Below, piece by piece: positions 7,781 through 16,050 of a stretch of DNA of 64,000 nucleotides; positions within the stretch are counted from its first letter, which is position 1, and each line of letters starts with the position of its first letter. The DNA is from Erythrobacter sp. JK5 (GTDB lineage Bacteria > Pseudomonadota > Alphaproteobacteria > Sphingomonadales > Sphingomonadaceae). The stretch lies in NCBI RefSeq assembly GCF_018205975.1, contig NZ_CP073577.1, positions 248,001 to 312,000 of the forward strand, in the 5' to 3' direction. The notes below the pieces were generated by a model that was given only the letters and a program-made list of their open reading frames with translations, did not search any database and had not been told where the DNA came from. Made by a program: the position numbers and the translations under genes.

Positions 7781-9346
7781 TCAGTAGACCGGCAGCGAAG
7801 TGCAGGCCCCGGTCGAACTGCCGAAATTCATGATCGACGAGTTGCAGGTCCAGTTGCCGAAATTCGCCGCAAGGTCCGACTGCACGGCGCCGATGAAGGC
7901 AGGCTGCGGACTGGTGAAGAAGCTCGACCGCGCCGTTGCGTCGAATACGGCAATGCCGTTTTCGAACGTGCCGTTCACCAGCGTATTGGACAGCGTCAGC
8001 ATCGCCAGCAGGTTGTTGTTGGTGCCGGCATTGACCACCGCCTGGACCTGCGCATCGGAAACGCCGGACGAACCGCGAACCGGACGGGTGGAACCGTCGC
8101 ACACGATCGAATCGAAACCGATGATCGCGTTGAGCGTAATCGCTTCGTCGATGCGGATGCAGCTGTCGTCCGCCGAATCGACGTCGATCACGCCATTGCT
8201 CAGGCTGAGCGCAGGTCCGCCGCGCGCGCGAACCGCCTGGCTCGAAGCCGACGAACGCTGGACGAAAGTGAAGTTGTTCACCTGCAGGCGGCTCTGCGGC
8301 AGGGCGTTGCCGGGCGTGCCCGCGGCCAGATCGTCCGGCGAATCGAACTCGATCAGGCTGTCGCCGGTGTTCGATCGCTGCACCACAACCACCGTCTGCA
8401 AGTTGGCTTGCGCGCCGCTGTCCACGTCGAGCGAATCGTCGGAGGCACCGATCACGGCAAGGTTGCGAACGTTGACCGAACCGCCGAAGAATTCGACGCC
8501 GTCATCCGAACTGTTGAACGAAAGCAGGTTCTCGATAACCGTGCCCGAACCGATGCCGCCGGTGGTCAGCGATTGTAGCTCGTTTGCCTGCTGCAGTTCG
8601 AAGCCGGAAAAGCGGATCTGGTTGAACCGCATCGAACCCGAAGAGTCGGCCGGATTGGTTCCGCCAAACGGGGTGGCGACCACGGTGCCTTCGAGCTGCT
8701 GTTCGCACTGCGCATTGGCATTGGGATTGGCAGCGGTGTTGAACACCTGTGTCGAACAGTCGGAGACCGGAGCCCGGCCCAGCAACACGACGCCGCCCCA
8801 TTGTGCCTGGCTGTTGTCGCTCGCGACGCCGATGACGTTGTCGCGGCTGGTCCAGACGATCGGCCGTGATGCGGTGCCGTTGGCCTGGATCGTGTTGCCG
8901 CGGTTGACGACCAGGAAGCTTTCGCCCTGACCATAGAGGATGACGCCGGGTTCGATCGTGAGCGTAACGTCAGTGCCGGTGCTGCTGAAGCCTTGATCGG
9001 TACCGACATTCACGCGGTTGGTGATCTGGTAGACCAGGCCGTTCACGAACGGCAGGGTGTCGTCGACGTTGAAGGTCGCGGGCAGTGTGCACACCCGATA
9101 GGTGCCGGTCGGGCCGCTCAGCGTCCCGGCATCGGTCAGACCACCGGTCGAGTTGATTGTCGGGCAACCGCCTGCGGGGGTTACTGTGGGGGTGCCGGTC
9201 GGTGTCGGCGTCGGAGTTGGCGACGGGGCCGGGTTGTTGATGATGATGTCGCCGCTGGTGCCGGGCGAAACGATTTCGTCCGCGCCGCAGCCTGCAAGAG
9301 CAACGAGGCTGCAACCCAGGACGAGAGTGCGATGGATAGTCTTCAC
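7781..9346 (-). CDS. Beta-helix repeat lipoprotein
   Basis: A 521-residue exported lipoprotein. The start is the GTG at 9346, because AGGGGA lies nine bases upstream and the product then opens with a compact lipoprotein signal whose lipobox is LVALAGC (Cys near residue 20). A Pro/Thr linker (PTPTPTPTGTP) follows. The rest is built from short repeating strands rich in Asn, Gly, Val and Ser (for example VIENLLSFNSSDDGVEFFGG and NVRNLAVIGASDDSLDVDSG), typical of a right-handed parallel beta-helix. A longer in-frame start at 9421 would bury the signal. Its partner is probably the TonB receptor downstream; the pair may bind and import a polymer, glycan or metal complex at the outer membrane. Confidence 0.75.
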   Translation of the reverse strand: MKTIHRTLVLGCSLVALAGCGADEIVSPGTSGDIIINNPAPSPTPTPTPTGTPTVTPAGGCPTINSTGGLTDAGTLSGPTGTYRVCTLPATFNVDDTLPFVNGLVYQITNRVNVGTDQGFSSTGTDVTLTIEPGVILYGQGESFLVVNRGNTIQANGTASRPIVWTSRDNVIGVASDNSQAQWGGVVLLGRAPVSDCSTQVFNTAANPNANAQCEQQLEGTVVATPFGGTNPADSSGSMRFNQIRFSGFELQQANELQSLTTGGIGSGTVIENLLSFNSSDDGVEFFGGSVNVRNLAVIGASDDSLDVDSGAQANLQTVVVVQRSNTGDSLIEFDSPDDLAAGTPGNALPQSRLQVNNFTFVQRSSASSQAVRARGGPALSLSNGVIDVDSADDSCIRIDEAITLNAIIGFDSIVCDGSTRPVRGSSGVSDAQVQAVVNAGTNNNLLAMLTLSNTLVNGTFENGIAVFDATARSSFFTSPQPAFIGAVQSDLAANFGNWTCNSSIMNFGSSTGACTSLPVY

Positions 9347-9665
9347 AGCGAGCGGTCCCCTCAAGAAATCCGAGAATCGGTGATGCGCAGAAGGCTGCGC
9401 CGAGGGCTTCGCTAAGGACACCTGATGACAGAATTCGTTCAGGATTACAGAATGATGGCAAGTCGCAAACTATGACCAGAGAGCGACAAATATGACAAGA
9501 CAGGCTCAGCTTTGATTACAGTTTTGTTGCAACTCTACGAAAATATTACATCACAAAAACAATAGGATGAGCGGATTCGGACTCGCAAATATGACAATGT
9601 TTCAGTTTTGTTGCATTTCGAAAAATCCCGTTTCACTATGATGACAAATCAGAGGAGACAGGATC
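9347..9665. promoter_or_regulatory. AT-rich divergent promoter region with repeats
   Basis: This 319-base gap separates the divergent lipoprotein and TPR genes and is far more AT-rich than its surroundings. CAAATATGACAA is present twice (9487-9498, 9586-9597). CAGTTTTGTTGCA is present twice (9519-9531, 9603-9615, 84 bases apart). Further TATGAC and ATGACA words lie around 9424, 9471 and 9636. Two GAC-containing words at 9473 and 9484 are 11 bases apart, as in PhoB/OmpR-type sites. The repeats imply that one regulator controls both genes. No open frame of note lies inside. Confidence 0.5.
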
Positions 9666-10055
9666 ATGGCCAAATCGGCACTCGCCCTCGTGTTTTTTGC
9701 GGCCATCGCGGCTTTCCCGGCGGCAGCACAGGTACAGGAAGGAACCGAACTCGCAGCAGGCAACCTTGCGCGCGGCGAGACGACCTCCGCCATTGCCTCG
9801 CTCGAAATTCAGCGGGAGGCATCGCCCGACGATCCGGCCCTGCTCATCAATCTGGGCATCGCCTATGCGCACATGGGCAAGGACCAGATGGCGCGCGCGA
9901 TGTTCGACGCGGCGCTGAAGAGCGACCAGCCGATCGAACTCGAAACCGCCGACGGGAAGGCGACCGACTCGCGGCGGCTGGCTCGCAAGGCGATGGCCAT
10001 GCTCGAGCGCGGCGAGTTCCGGGCATCGGCCAGCCGGGTCGCGCAGCGCGACTGA
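9666..10055 (+). CDS. Small periplasmic TPR protein
   Basis: A 129-residue exported protein with a signal peptide (AFPAAAQ cleavage region near residue 21). One clear tetratricopeptide motif follows (DDPALLINLGIAYAHMG near residues 54-70, then QMARAMFDAALKSD). It is likely a periplasmic adaptor for protein-protein contacts. AGGAGA lies eight bases before the ATG. It is divergent from the beta-helix lipoprotein gene and shares its repeat-bearing promoter region, so it probably belongs to the same response. A strong hairpin follows the gene. Confidence 0.7.
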   Translation: MAKSALALVFFAAIAAFPAAAQVQEGTELAAGNLARGETTSAIASLEIQREASPDDPALLINLGIAYAHMGKDQMARAMFDAALKSDQPIELETADGKATDSRRLARKAMAMLERGEFRASASRVAQRD

Positions 10056-10090
10056 CGGATCAGCAATTCTGCCGCACACAGCGGCACGAG

Positions 10091-10127
10091 CAAGCGAGCG
10101 GAAAGCGAAGCGCTTTTCGCTCGCTTG
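10091..10127 (+). terminator. Strong hairpin after the TPR gene
   Basis: A 17-base stem (10091-10107 with 10111-10127) containing one G-T pair and a three-base loop (AAG) lies 36 bases after the TPR stop. There is no downstream T-run, so it is either a poor intrinsic terminator or a transcript-stabilising structure. Confidence 0.5.
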
Positions 10128-10179
10128 TCGTTCCGAGTTCTCCCGCTCGCCTTTGGGACACGAAATAGCGCGCCCTGAT

Positions 10180-10197
10180 TTGTCACCCATCTGTCAC
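10180..10197 (+). promoter_or_regulatory. Pho-box-like direct repeat
   Basis: TTGTCAC (10180-10186), a four-base spacer, then CTGTCAC (10191-10197). This is the 7-4-7 layout with 11-base period of the proteobacterial PhoB box (CTGTCAT-N4-CTGTCAT). It lies 37 bases before the first T4SS gene and is placed to substitute for a -35 region. Phosphate control of the T4SS operon is an inference. Confidence 0.5.
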
Positions 10198-10233
10198 TTA
10201 CTGTAGGCAGAGGGACCCAATTGGAGGGCACAC

Positions 10234-10878
10234 ATGATTCTCGCGCGCGCGGGCCTCAATCGTATCGCAGCCCCGCTTGTCCTGGCGCTCGCTTCGGCGG
10301 CTGTGCCAGCTCATGCGGATGTGATGGAAGTGGATGCGGATGGAGCTCGCTGGGTTGCGGGAGGGCTGGTCGCGTCCGTCGACGCGACGACACAGATCGG
10401 CGTGGCAGATCCTGTCGACATGAGCGGCCTCGCCATTCCCGACAGCATTGTCGCCGACACGCGCCGGCATGCAGCGGTTGTGCCGCAGCGCTACGCGGCG
10501 AAGATCGCCGAACTGTCGCGCCGCTTCGATCTCAGCCCCAGCCTGCTCGAAGCGCTGGTTTGGCAGGAGAGCCGCTGGCGTGAGAACGCGGTGAGCCACG
10601 CGGGCGCGCGTGGCCTCGCACAATTGATGCCGGGCACTGCGCGCTATCTCGGCGTCGATCCCGACGATCCGATGCAGAACCTGGAAGGCGGGGCGCGCTA
10701 CCTGCGCGAACAGCTCGACCGGTTCGACGGCGACCTCGAAAAGGCGCTCGCCGCTTACAATGCCGGACCGGGGCGGGTGATCCGCGCAGGCGGTGTTCCG
10801 AATATCCGCGAAACCCGGCTCTATGTCGCCGCCATCATGGGGCGGCTTGCCGATCATGCCCGCCAGGTTGCACCATGA
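10234..10878 (+). CDS. virB1: VirB1-like lytic transglycosylase
   Basis: A 214-residue exported SLT-type lytic transglycosylase. A signal peptide (cleavage near AHA at residue 28) is followed by the catalytic domain. The catalytic Glu is in LVWQESRWRENAVS near residue 110, and GARGLAQLMPGTA and AYNAGPGRV complete the fold. VirB1 proteins cut peptidoglycan locally so that the secretion channel can span the wall. GGAGGGC precedes the ATG. It heads the virB operon, 42 bases before virB2, with a Pho-box-like repeat just upstream. Confidence 0.85.
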   Translation: MILARAGLNRIAAPLVLALASAAVPAHADVMEVDADGARWVAGGLVASVDATTQIGVADPVDMSGLAIPDSIVADTRRHAAVVPQRYAAKIAELSRRFDLSPSLLEALVWQESRWRENAVSHAGARGLAQLMPGTARYLGVDPDDPMQNLEGGARYLREQLDRFDGDLEKALAAYNAGPGRVIRAGGVPNIRETRLYVAAIMGRLADHARQVAP

Positions 10879-10920
10879 CCGGACCCTGTCAGACCCAATG
10901 AGTAAAGAGTGATCGACCAG

Positions 10921-11229
10921 ATGAAATCATCGTTTCGCCTGACTGCCCGCGCCGCCGCGATGCTGGCGCTGTTGACGATGCCGAGCGTCGCGTTCGCGCA
11001 GGCCGATCCCCAAGGGTCCGGCCCGATCGTGGCCGCGCTCGCGTGGTTGCAGGGCACACTGCTGGGCACCGTGGCCACCACCGTCGCGGTGATGGCGGTT
11101 GCCGCGGTCGGCTTCATGATGCTGACCGGGCGGATGAACTGGCGGTTCGGCGCGACGGTGATCGTCGGCGTCTTCATCCTGTTCGGCGCGACCACCATCG
11201 TCGCCGGCATTCAGGCGGCAGCGGGGTAG
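10921..11229 (+). CDS. virB2: VirB2-like T4SS pilin
   Basis: A 102-residue TrbC/VirB2 family pilin. A long signal peptide ends at VAFAQ (about residue 27), then two hydrophobic helices follow (GTVATTVAVMAVAAVGFMML and FGATVIVGVFILFGATTIVA) separated by the short cytoplasmic loop TGRMNWR. Size and layout fit the family. I chose the ATG at 10921; a GTG at 10909 in the same frame would add four residues. It would be the extracellular pilus subunit of the secretion system. Confidence 0.85.
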   Translation: MKSSFRLTARAAAMLALLTMPSVAFAQADPQGSGPIVAALAWLQGTLLGTVATTVAVMAVAAVGFMMLTGRMNWRFGATVIVGVFILFGATTIVAGIQAAAG

Positions 11230-11239
11230 GGGCGGCGAC

Positions 11240-11524
11240 GTGACCGATCTCGTCCGCCATCCGGTGCACCGCGCATTGACTCGCCCGCAGATGTTTGCGG
11301 GCGTGACGATGAACTTCTTCATCATCAACCTGATGGTGACGACGATCGCGTTCCTGATCCTGAAGAGCTGGTGGATCCTGCCGGTGCCGGTGATCATGCA
11401 CGCGGTGGGCTATTTCGCATCGCTGCGCGAGCCGCGCATCTTCGACCTGTGGATCACCAAGGTTTCGAAATGCCCGCGCATCCCGAATTACAAGCGCTGG
11501 GGCTGCAACAGCTACGCCCCCTGA
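11240..11524 (+). CDS. virB3: VirB3-like T4SS inner-membrane protein
   Basis: A 94-residue protein with the VirB3 pattern: a short cytoplasmic N-terminus (HPVHRALTRPQMFAGV) then two adjacent hydrophobic segments (about residues 23-58), and a Cys-containing tail. VirB3 associates with the VirB4 ATPase at the inner membrane and is needed for pilus assembly. The start is GTG at 11240. It lies between virB2 and virB4 in the canonical order. Confidence 0.85.
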   Translation: MTDLVRHPVHRALTRPQMFAGVTMNFFIINLMVTTIAFLILKSWWILPVPVIMHAVGYFASLREPRIFDLWITKVSKCPRIPNYKRWGCNSYAP

Positions 11525-11562
11525 CCTGAACGAATCTGAGGCCCGGTAAAGGAGGCCCCGAC

Positions 11563-13998
11563 ATGGCAAAGTGGATCGGCCCCGCCGCATGGAGCGCAAA
11601 GGAAGCGCGGGTCGGCGATCGCCTGCCGTATGAACGGCTGATCGACGAGCACACCGTGCTGCTGCGCGATCGGTCGGTCATGTCGGCGATCCAGGTTCCC
11701 GGCCTGCTGTTCGAAACCGAGGATTCGCAGGCGCTCAACGCCCACGCGGCGACGCGCGAGGTGATGCTGCGCTCGACGCTCGATGCGCGCTTCGTGCTCT
11801 ATCATCACGTCATTCGCCGCCGGGTCGAAGTGGAGCTGGACGGCACCTTCGACGATCCGCTCTCGCGCCATATCGATGCGCGCTGGAAGGAGCGACTGGC
11901 GGGCGGATCGCTGTTCATCAACGATCAGTTCGTGACGCTGATCCGCCGTCCCGCGCGCGGCAAGACAGGCTTGCCGGAGCGGGTTGGCAAGTTTTTCTCG
12001 CGGCAGGGCGGCGACGAACTTGAGGCCGATCCAAAGGACATTCGGAGCCTCAAGGCCGCCGTGAACGGCCTCGTCGCCTCGCTGTCCGCCTATGGCGCAG
12101 CAGTGCTGGGCGACTACCGGGCACCGGGCAGCGGGAAGGGCGGCGCCAATTCGGAAATGCTCGAGCTGCTTTCGGCGCTCTACAACGGCGAGATGCGCCC
12201 GGTCCGGCGTCCCAGCGAAGACACCGATATCGGCCACATGCTGCCTTATCGCCGCGCCAGCTTCGGCCTCGATGCGATGGAGCTGCGCGGCAGCGGCCAG
12301 CCCGATTTCTCGGCAATCCTCGGCCTCAAGGATTATCCCGAAGCGACCTCTCCCGGCCTGCTCGACGGGCTGCTGCGGCTGCCATACGAGATGATCGTCA
12401 CCGAAAGCTACGCGCCCAACGAGCGCACGACGGCTAAGGAGCGGATCGACCTCGCGCTGCGGCGTTCGCGTTCGGTCGACGAGGAAGCCGCTGCGGAACG
12501 GGCCGACATGATGGCCGCCCGCGATGCGCTGGGGAACGGCGGGGTCGGCTTCGGCGATCATCACCTCACCGTGCTGGTGCGCGAAGGTACGCTCGACCGG
12601 CTCGACGACGCGACCGCCGCCTGCGCTGCCGCGCTGGCCGATACCGGCGCGATCGCGGTGCGCGAGGACACCAATCTCGAACCCGCCTTCTGGGCGCAGT
12701 TCCCCGGCAACGAGGAATACATCGTGCGCCGCGCGCTGATCTCCTCGGCGAACATGGCGAGTTTCGGAAGCTTCCACGGATTTGCTTTGGGGCAGGCCAG
12801 CGGCAACCATTGGGGCGACGCCGTGACGCTGCTCGAGACGACCAGCGCCACGCCGTTCTTCTTCAATTTCCACCACGGCGATCTCGGCAATTTCTCGGTC
12901 ATCGGGCCGAGCGGCGCGGGTAAGACCGTGGTGATGAACTTCCTCGCCGCGCAGGCGCAGAAATTCAGCCCCCGCACGATCCTGTTCGACAAGGATCGCG
13001 GGGCGGAGCTGTTCGTTCGCGGGATCGGCGGACGCTACGACCGGATCAATCCGGGCGAACCGACCGGGTTCAACCCGCTGTCGCTGCCCGATACACCGGG
13101 CAACAAGGCGTTCCTGCGCGACTGGCTCGGCGTCCTGCTCAAGGCCGATGGGCCGGAAGAATTCGCGCTGATCGCCGCAGCGGTGGACGCCGCATACCAG
13201 AACGATGCAGGCCTGCGCCGCTTGCGGCATTTCAAGGAACTGCTGGCGGGTGCGAAGCGCCCCGAACCTGGCGACCTGGCCGACCGGCTCGGCGCGTGGA
13301 TCGGGGAAGGCGAACACGCCTGGCTGTTCGACAACGAACGCGACCTGCTCGATCTCGACCGCCGCGTGCTCGGGTTCGACATGACGCAGCTGCTCGAAAA
13401 CCCCCGCCTGCGCACCCCGGTGATGATGTACCTGTTCCACCGGATCGATGAGCGGCTCGACGGGCAGCCCACGATGATCCTGATCGACGAGGGTTGGAAG
13501 GCGCTGGACGACGAGGTGTTCGCCGCGCGCATCCGCGACTGGCTCAAGACCCTGCGCAAGCGCAACGCGCTGGTCGGATTTGCGACACAGTCCGTCCGCG
13601 ACGCGCTCGAGAGCCGCATTTCGACTGCATTGGTCGAACAGACCGCGACGATGATATTCATGCCCAACAGCCGGGCGCGGCCGGAAGATTACTGCGACGG
13701 CTTCGGCCTGACCGAGCACGAACTCGCGCTGATCCGTTCGCTGCCCGCGCACAGCCGCTGTTTCCTCGTGCGCCAGCCCGACGCCAGCGTTGTGGTGCGG
13801 CTCGATCTGTCGGGTGCGCCCGAAGTGCTTACCGTGCTGTCGGGACGCGAAGCCTCTGTGCGGCGGCTCGACCTGCTGCGCGAAGCGGTGGGTGACGACC
13901 CTGCGCAATGGTATCCAGCGCTGACCGACCATGCCTGGCCCGATGGCTCCGCCGGTCTCGACGAGCACGGCCTACCGATCCGGCAGGCAGCCGAATGA
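11563..13998 (+). CDS. virB4: VirB4 T4SS ATPase
   Basis: An 811-residue ATPase of normal VirB4 length. Walker A is GPSGAGKTVV near residues 448-457, and the Walker B region is PTMILIDEGWKAL near residue 640. The N-terminal half is the VirB4/CagE domain. It powers assembly and substrate movement at the inner membrane. AAAGGAGG precedes the ATG. Its stop overlaps the virB6 start (ATGA at 13995-13998), so the two are translationally coupled. Confidence 0.93.
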   Translation: MAKWIGPAAWSAKEARVGDRLPYERLIDEHTVLLRDRSVMSAIQVPGLLFETEDSQALNAHAATREVMLRSTLDARFVLYHHVIRRRVEVELDGTFDDPLSRHIDARWKERLAGGSLFINDQFVTLIRRPARGKTGLPERVGKFFSRQGGDELEADPKDIRSLKAAVNGLVASLSAYGAAVLGDYRAPGSGKGGANSEMLELLSALYNGEMRPVRRPSEDTDIGHMLPYRRASFGLDAMELRGSGQPDFSAILGLKDYPEATSPGLLDGLLRLPYEMIVTESYAPNERTTAKERIDLALRRSRSVDEEAAAERADMMAARDALGNGGVGFGDHHLTVLVREGTLDRLDDATAACAAALADTGAIAVREDTNLEPAFWAQFPGNEEYIVRRALISSANMASFGSFHGFALGQASGNHWGDAVTLLETTSATPFFFNFHHGDLGNFSVIGPSGAGKTVVMNFLAAQAQKFSPRTILFDKDRGAELFVRGIGGRYDRINPGEPTGFNPLSLPDTPGNKAFLRDWLGVLLKADGPEEFALIAAAVDAAYQNDAGLRRLRHFKELLAGAKRPEPGDLADRLGAWIGEGEHAWLFDNERDLLDLDRRVLGFDMTQLLENPRLRTPVMMYLFHRIDERLDGQPTMILIDEGWKALDDEVFAARIRDWLKTLRKRNALVGFATQSVRDALESRISTALVEQTATMIFMPNSRARPEDYCDGFGLTEHELALIRSLPAHSRCFLVRQPDASVVVRLDLSGAPEVLTVLSGREASVRRLDLLREAVGDDPAQWYPALTDHAWPDGSAGLDEHGLPIRQAAE

Positions 13999-15179
13999 CG
14001 ACGACCTGCGATCTTGCCGCCCAGGATCTGGGCACCGGCGTCGCCGCAGCGCTGACTGCGGTGGATTGCATCGCCTCGCAGATGAGCGAGCAGGCCTTCG
14101 GGCGCATTTTCGGCACCGACGGGCAGTTCGCGGTGGTGCTGACCACGCTGTTGATCTTCTATGTCGCGTTCTTCGGCATCAGCCTGATGCTGGGCCGCTC
14201 GAACCTGTCGGTTCGTGCACTGTTGCCCCGCATGCTGACGCTGGGGCTGGTCCTGTCCTTCGCCACCAGCTACGTCGCGTTCTCAACTATATTCTACAAC
14301 CTGTTCGTGGATGGGCCGGATCAGCTGGCAGGGGTCGTCACCGGCACTTCCGGCTCGGCGACCTTCACCTTCGCGCAGAAGCTCGACGTGGTGTTCCTCG
14401 CGGTCCAGCAAGCGAGCACTGGGCAGGTCGATATCGCCGCATTTTCGCCACCTGGCATGATGTGGCTCGGCGCAATGCTGTTGCTGCTCGGCACGGTCGG
14501 GCTGCTGGTCACCGCTCGCATCGGGTTGGCGCTGCTGCTCGCGGTCGGGCCGATCTTCGTCGTGCTGGCGCTGTTCAACGGCACGCGCGGGCTGTTCACC
14601 GGCTGGCTCAAGGGCGTGGTGATGCTGTCGCTGGCACCCGTCTTCGCGGTGCTGGGCGGATCGATCATGCTCGAGATCGCGGTCCCGATCCTCTCGGCGC
14701 TCGTGGCGACACCGGGTCAGATCGACCAGCAGGCGGCGATGGCGTTCTTCCTCGTCGGCGCCGTGCATGTCGCGCTGATGTTCATGATCCTCAAGGTCAC
14801 GTCGAGCATGGTCGCGGGTTGGCAGGTGTTCGGTCTCGTGCCCTCGAAGAACGCCGAGCGCGGGATCGACACGGTCCGCACGCCTCCGGCAACGGCACCT
14901 GCGGCGGTGCCCGACCGCGCGTCACAGGTCGTCCCGGCAGCAATCGCGGCAACGGGAAAGCGCCGTGCCGATATCGCGCCCGCGCAGGCTGTCGCAGCTG
15001 CCAACGATGCCGGCACGGCCACATCGACGACCCGCCAGACTCGGGTTTACGCCACCTCTTCCGGCGGCGGTCAGGCGACCCCGCTCAATCCGGCCGCATC
15101 GCGCACGAGCGGGATCGGCAATCGTTTCCGCTCGGTGGGCGCGGGCAGGCTATCCAGGCATTCGGAGAAACGCTCATGA
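13995..15179 (+). CDS. virB6: VirB6/TrbL-like T4SS channel protein
   Basis: A 394-residue polytopic inner-membrane protein. A short periplasmic N-terminus is followed by about six hydrophobic helices, including VVLTTLLIFYVAFFGISLML, LLTLGLVLSF-like, MMWLGAMLLLLGTVGLLV and FFLVGAVHVALMFMIL. The C-terminal tail is Ala/Thr-rich and low in complexity. The layout is that of VirB6/TrbL. The start is set by the ATGA overlap with virB4; a longer frame upstream is only virB4 read out of frame. The gene stops in an ATGA overlap directly with virB9, leaving no room for virB8. Confidence 0.85.
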   Translation: MTTTCDLAAQDLGTGVAAALTAVDCIASQMSEQAFGRIFGTDGQFAVVLTTLLIFYVAFFGISLMLGRSNLSVRALLPRMLTLGLVLSFATSYVAFSTIFYNLFVDGPDQLAGVVTGTSGSATFTFAQKLDVVFLAVQQASTGQVDIAAFSPPGMMWLGAMLLLLGTVGLLVTARIGLALLLAVGPIFVVLALFNGTRGLFTGWLKGVVMLSLAPVFAVLGGSIMLEIAVPILSALVATPGQIDQQAAMAFFLVGAVHVALMFMILKVTSSMVAGWQVFGLVPSKNAERGIDTVRTPPATAPAAVPDRASQVVPAAIAATGKRRADIAPAQAVAAANDAGTATSTTRQTRVYATSSGGGQATPLNPAASRTSGIGNRFRSVGAGRLSRHSEKRS

Positions 15180-16000
15180 TCCGCGCCGACATCCTTCGGC
15201 TTGCCATGGCTGCGCTGGCGCTGGCCCTGGCCGGTCCGGCCATCGCGCAGGAACCGCCACGCGCGAACGATCCGCGTCTCGTGACGCTGACCTACGACGA
15301 ATCCGCCGTTGTCCGCATCAACGGCAAGGTCAAGGTTCAGACCACGATCAAGTTCGCGCCCGACGAGCAGATCGAGAACATCGCGATCGGCGACAGCGCC
15401 GCATGGCAGGTCCAGCCCAACAAGGCGCAGTCGATCGTGTTCGTGAAGCCGCTCGCGCCCACTGCCACCACCAACATGACGGTCGTGACCAGCAGGCGCA
15501 CCTATCTGTTCGATCTCGTCGCCAGTCCGCGCAACGCTCCGCTCTACGTGATGCAGTTCCGCTATCCCGAGCTGGAGCGGGCCGAAGAAGAGGCGCGGCT
15601 CGCCGCAGCGCAGGCCACCCGCCAGGAACGCGCCAGCGCGCTCGAACTCGCCGCCGCCAGCGATCCCTACGCAGTGGTCGATCCCGCTACGCTGAATTTC
15701 GACTGGACGGGCAAGGGCAAGGCCGATCTGCTCCCCACGCGCGCCTATGACAACGGCGAGGTGCTGTTCCTGACATGGCCCGACGGCGCGCCGATCCCCG
15801 CGATCCTCGTCACCAACGAAGACGGCGACGAAGGGCCGGTGAACTTCACCGTTCGTGGCGAGACGGTGGTGCTCGACAGCGTTCCCACCAGCGTGATCCT
15901 GCGCGCGGGAGGCGACACCGCCACACTCACCAACAATGCCCCGGCAGCCGCGAGCGCGCTCAGCGCCGATGCCGATGGCAGAAAGAGCAGGGGGTCGTGA
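15176..16000 (+). CDS. virB9: VirB9-like T4SS outer-core protein
   Basis: A 274-residue periplasmic protein with a signal peptide ending at AIAQE (about residue 22), then the CagX/VirB9 domain. The N-terminal part has DPRLVTLTYDESAVVRI, and the C-terminal domain holds FNFDW-like TLNFDWTGKG and the GEVLFLTWPDG strand. VirB9 forms the outer-membrane core complex with VirB7 and VirB10. It starts in an ATGA overlap with virB6. A 16-codon frame sits between it and virB10. Confidence 0.88.
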   Translation: MIRADILRLAMAALALALAGPAIAQEPPRANDPRLVTLTYDESAVVRINGKVKVQTTIKFAPDEQIENIAIGDSAAWQVQPNKAQSIVFVKPLAPTATTNMTVVTSRRTYLFDLVASPRNAPLYVMQFRYPELERAEEEARLAAAQATRQERASALELAAASDPYAVVDPATLNFDWTGKGKADLLPTRAYDNGEVLFLTWPDGAPIPAILVTNEDGDEGPVNFTVRGETVVLDSVPTSVILRAGGDTATLTNNAPAAASALSADADGRKSRGS

Positions 16001-16050
16001 TGGTCAGCCACGATGCCTGCCGCTGTACCGATCCGATGGAGGTCAAGTAA
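16000..16050 (+). CDS. Tiny coupled ORF between virB9 and virB10 (16 aa)
   Basis: ATG at 16000-16002 overlaps the virB9 TGA by one base (TGATG), and its TAA at 16048-16050 overlaps the virB10 ATG by one base (TAATG). The 16-residue product MVSHDACRCTDPMEVK has two Cys but no signal peptide or lipobox, so it is not an ordinary VirB7 lipoprotein. The double overlap suggests it serves to carry ribosomes from virB9 into virB10. It could also be chance. Confidence 0.35.
   Translation: MVSHDACRCTDPMEVK

Noticed and set aside
7680..8102. A 140-residue upstream extension of the TonB receptor
   Set aside because: It is Arg/Cys/His-rich, antisense-like, overlaps the lipoprotein coding region, and would place the signal peptide internally.
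11512..13968. An 818-codon minus-strand frame opposite virB4
   Set aside because: It mirrors the VirB4 frame with no recognisable domain; VirB4 has intact Walker motifs.
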